Shown here: positions 63,184 to 64,000 of the stretch, piece after piece
Position numbering within the stretch: the first letter of the stretch is position 1
Layout of the letters: each line of letters begins with the position of its first letter
Origin: SZAS-79 sp965279075
Lineage (GTDB): Bacteria; Pseudomonadota; Gammaproteobacteria; Burkholderiales; SG8-39
Assembly: GCA_965279075.1 (NCBI GenBank)
Contig: CBDIHI010000010.1
Coordinates: 558,001 to 622,000, forward strand
Reading direction: 5' to 3'
DNA length: 64,000 nucleotides
The notes under the pieces: generated by a model
Told to the model about the DNA's origin: nothing
The model's database searches: none
What the model saw: only the letters and a program-made list of their open reading frames with translations
Position numbers and translations under genes: made by a program

Positions 63184-63621
63184 TCAGGGCGTGGCAAGCA
63201 TTTGCCGGTAGATTGACTGCAGCAGGCTGCGTCCGACTGATTGCGGTCCTGACAGGTCCAACCCCTGCAGCCCGCTCTTCAGATAACCTTTCAGACCCGG
63301 AGTCTGGGCGGAGTCAAAGCCTTCAGGCCGGGCGAAGCCCATGCTCCAGTCGGCAAAGCTGCGCTGCGCAACGGGCGCCTCCCAGCAGACCAGGAGGCTC
63401 CTGTGGCGTCGGTCCGACGCTATCCTGTCGTAGTACAGCGAGTTGACCACCTCCTGTTCGCCCTCGATCAGCTGCAGAAATTCCCTGCGATGGAAAAGCA
63501 GGATCCCGGTGATGCCTGCCCGCAGGTTGTACGCGCGCGAGGTCGCCAGAAGGCTTTCCAGGTCGGCTTCGCCCATATCCTGCTTCGTAGCAACGCTACT
63601 GTAGACCAGTTCACTGAGCAT
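63184..63621 (-). CDS. BLUF-domain blue-light photoreceptor
   Basis: 145 residues: a BLUF domain (1-95) and a short helical tail like PixD. The flavin photocycle residues are all present: Tyr7 (ELVYSS), Asn32 (YNLRAGITGILLF), Gln50 (FLQLIEGE), with Trp92 and Met94 (DWSMGF). It should bind FAD and signal by hydrogen-bond rearrangement. There is no enzymatic output domain, so it must act on another protein; the diguanylate cyclase two genes downstream is the likely partner. The start at 63621 has a weak GGGA site. PYP follows after 24 bases. Confidence 0.93.
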   Translation of the reverse strand: MLSELVYSSVATKQDMGEADLESLLATSRAYNLRAGITGILLFHRREFLQLIEGEQEVVNSLYYDRIASDRRHRSLLVCWEAPVAQRSFADWSMGFARPEGFDSAQTPGLKGYLKSGLQGLDLSGPQSVGRSLLQSIYRQMLATP

Positions 63622-63713
63622 TCAAGTTCCCGCGTGTGATGATAGTAAATGGATCTGGCAATGAACGAAGAGTTCAAGTCTGTCGGCGGATTACGTTCCG
63701 CAATTTTTGGGCT

Positions 63714-63941
63714 TCATTCCGGGCCTTCGGGGATCGTGCACCAGAAGGTTGCGCCCGCACCTTCCCTGCCCGTTGCCCAGACCTTTCCACCGTGGCGATC
63801 GACGATGCGCCTGACGATCGCCAGCCCCGCGCCGGTCCATTCGAACTCGCGTTCGCGATGCAACCGGCTGAATACCTTGAATCCCTGAAGTGATACCCGC
63901 GGGAAATCTATACTTCTTTCAAGCACCGCGACTTGATCCAC
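63714..63941 (-). pseudogene. remnant of a sensor histidine kinase (C-terminal ATPase end)
   Basis: 75 codons ending in the G2-box region of a histidine kinase ATPase domain: VFSRLHREREFEWTGAGLAIVRRIVDRHGGKVWATGREGAGATF. This is the pattern of phytochrome-type kinases (VFQRLH...GTGIGLA). The N-box, G1 box and everything before are absent: the frame meets a TAA seven codons upstream of the GTG at 63941, and the residues before VFSRLH no longer match DNGVGFD. I read it as a decayed 3' fragment. Sequence further right might contain more of it in another frame. Confidence 0.6.
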
Positions 63942-64000
63942 CGCAATCCTTGTCGTTCTTTAACTTAGTCCTGCTGTCATTGAGCTAAAGAGTCCCGCTT

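Overview
This is a GC-rich chromosomal window from a betaproteobacterium, most likely in or near the Burkholderiales. The evidence is the gene order (rpoE-rseA-rseB-degP-lepA-lepB-rnc-era-recO-pdxJ-acpS, yceD-rpmF-plsX-fabHDG-acpP-fabF, rluC opposite rne), the families present (DUF4845, DUF748, DUF4936, DUF1178) and three Bug-type solute receptors. There are no rRNA genes, insertion sequences, CRISPR arrays or phage genes. About 70 protein genes, four tRNAs and a set of promoters, terminators and leader structures can be supported. The only broken gene I see is a histidine-kinase remnant at the right edge, and the left edge cuts a TpsB-type outer-membrane transporter.

Layout. 1-8.1 kb: TpsB transporter, a degenerate 2H phosphoesterase, a Bug receptor, rdgC, a DUF748/AsmA-like envelope protein, then a coupled trio of ArsC-like protein, tadA and an L,D-transpeptidase. 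8.1-17 kb: a ThDP-dependent decarboxylase, mtnA, a GNAT enzyme, NRDE/DUF4936/ygfZ, and mltG-tmk-holB followed directly by an ankyrin protein. 17-27.7 kb: an accessory catabolic region of two convergent operons. The plus-strand operon encodes a NicX-like ring-cleavage dioxygenase, an alpha/beta hydrolase, an acyl-CoA dehydrogenase and an acyl-CoA ligase. The minus-strand operon encodes a split AtuA pair, a Bug receptor, PxpB, PxpC, PxpA and a 2-keto-4-pentenoate hydratase-like enzyme. 27.7-48.4 kb: a nearly continuous minus-strand run of housekeeping genes, listed here in transcription order: fatty-acid synthesis, the RpoE envelope-stress operon, lepA/lepB and RNA or DNA maintenance genes, pgsA, then tRNA-Gly, tRNA-Cys and tRNA-Leu. 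48.4-60 kb: maf, the rluC-HAD-Rieske-sppA operon, rne with a long structured leader, a tyrosine phosphatase with uvrB, an aromatic aminotransferase, tRNA-Asn and an FHA-bearing nucleotide cyclase. 60-64 kb: a third Bug receptor and a photosensory cluster.

The most striking content is at the right edge (61508-63621, minus strand): a BLUF blue-light sensor, a photoactive yellow protein homologue and a PAS-PAS-GGDEF diguanylate cyclase in one tight operon. The last two genes overlap by four bases. This looks like a two-photoreceptor light input to c-di-GMP signalling, and I know of no described system with this composition. Other points worth a look are a 2H phosphoesterase that has lost both catalytic histidines, a Shine-Dalgarno sequence buried in a perfect hairpin before rne, repeated promoter boxes placed so close to start codons that the mRNAs should be leaderless, and convergent genes that share CTAG as both stop codons.
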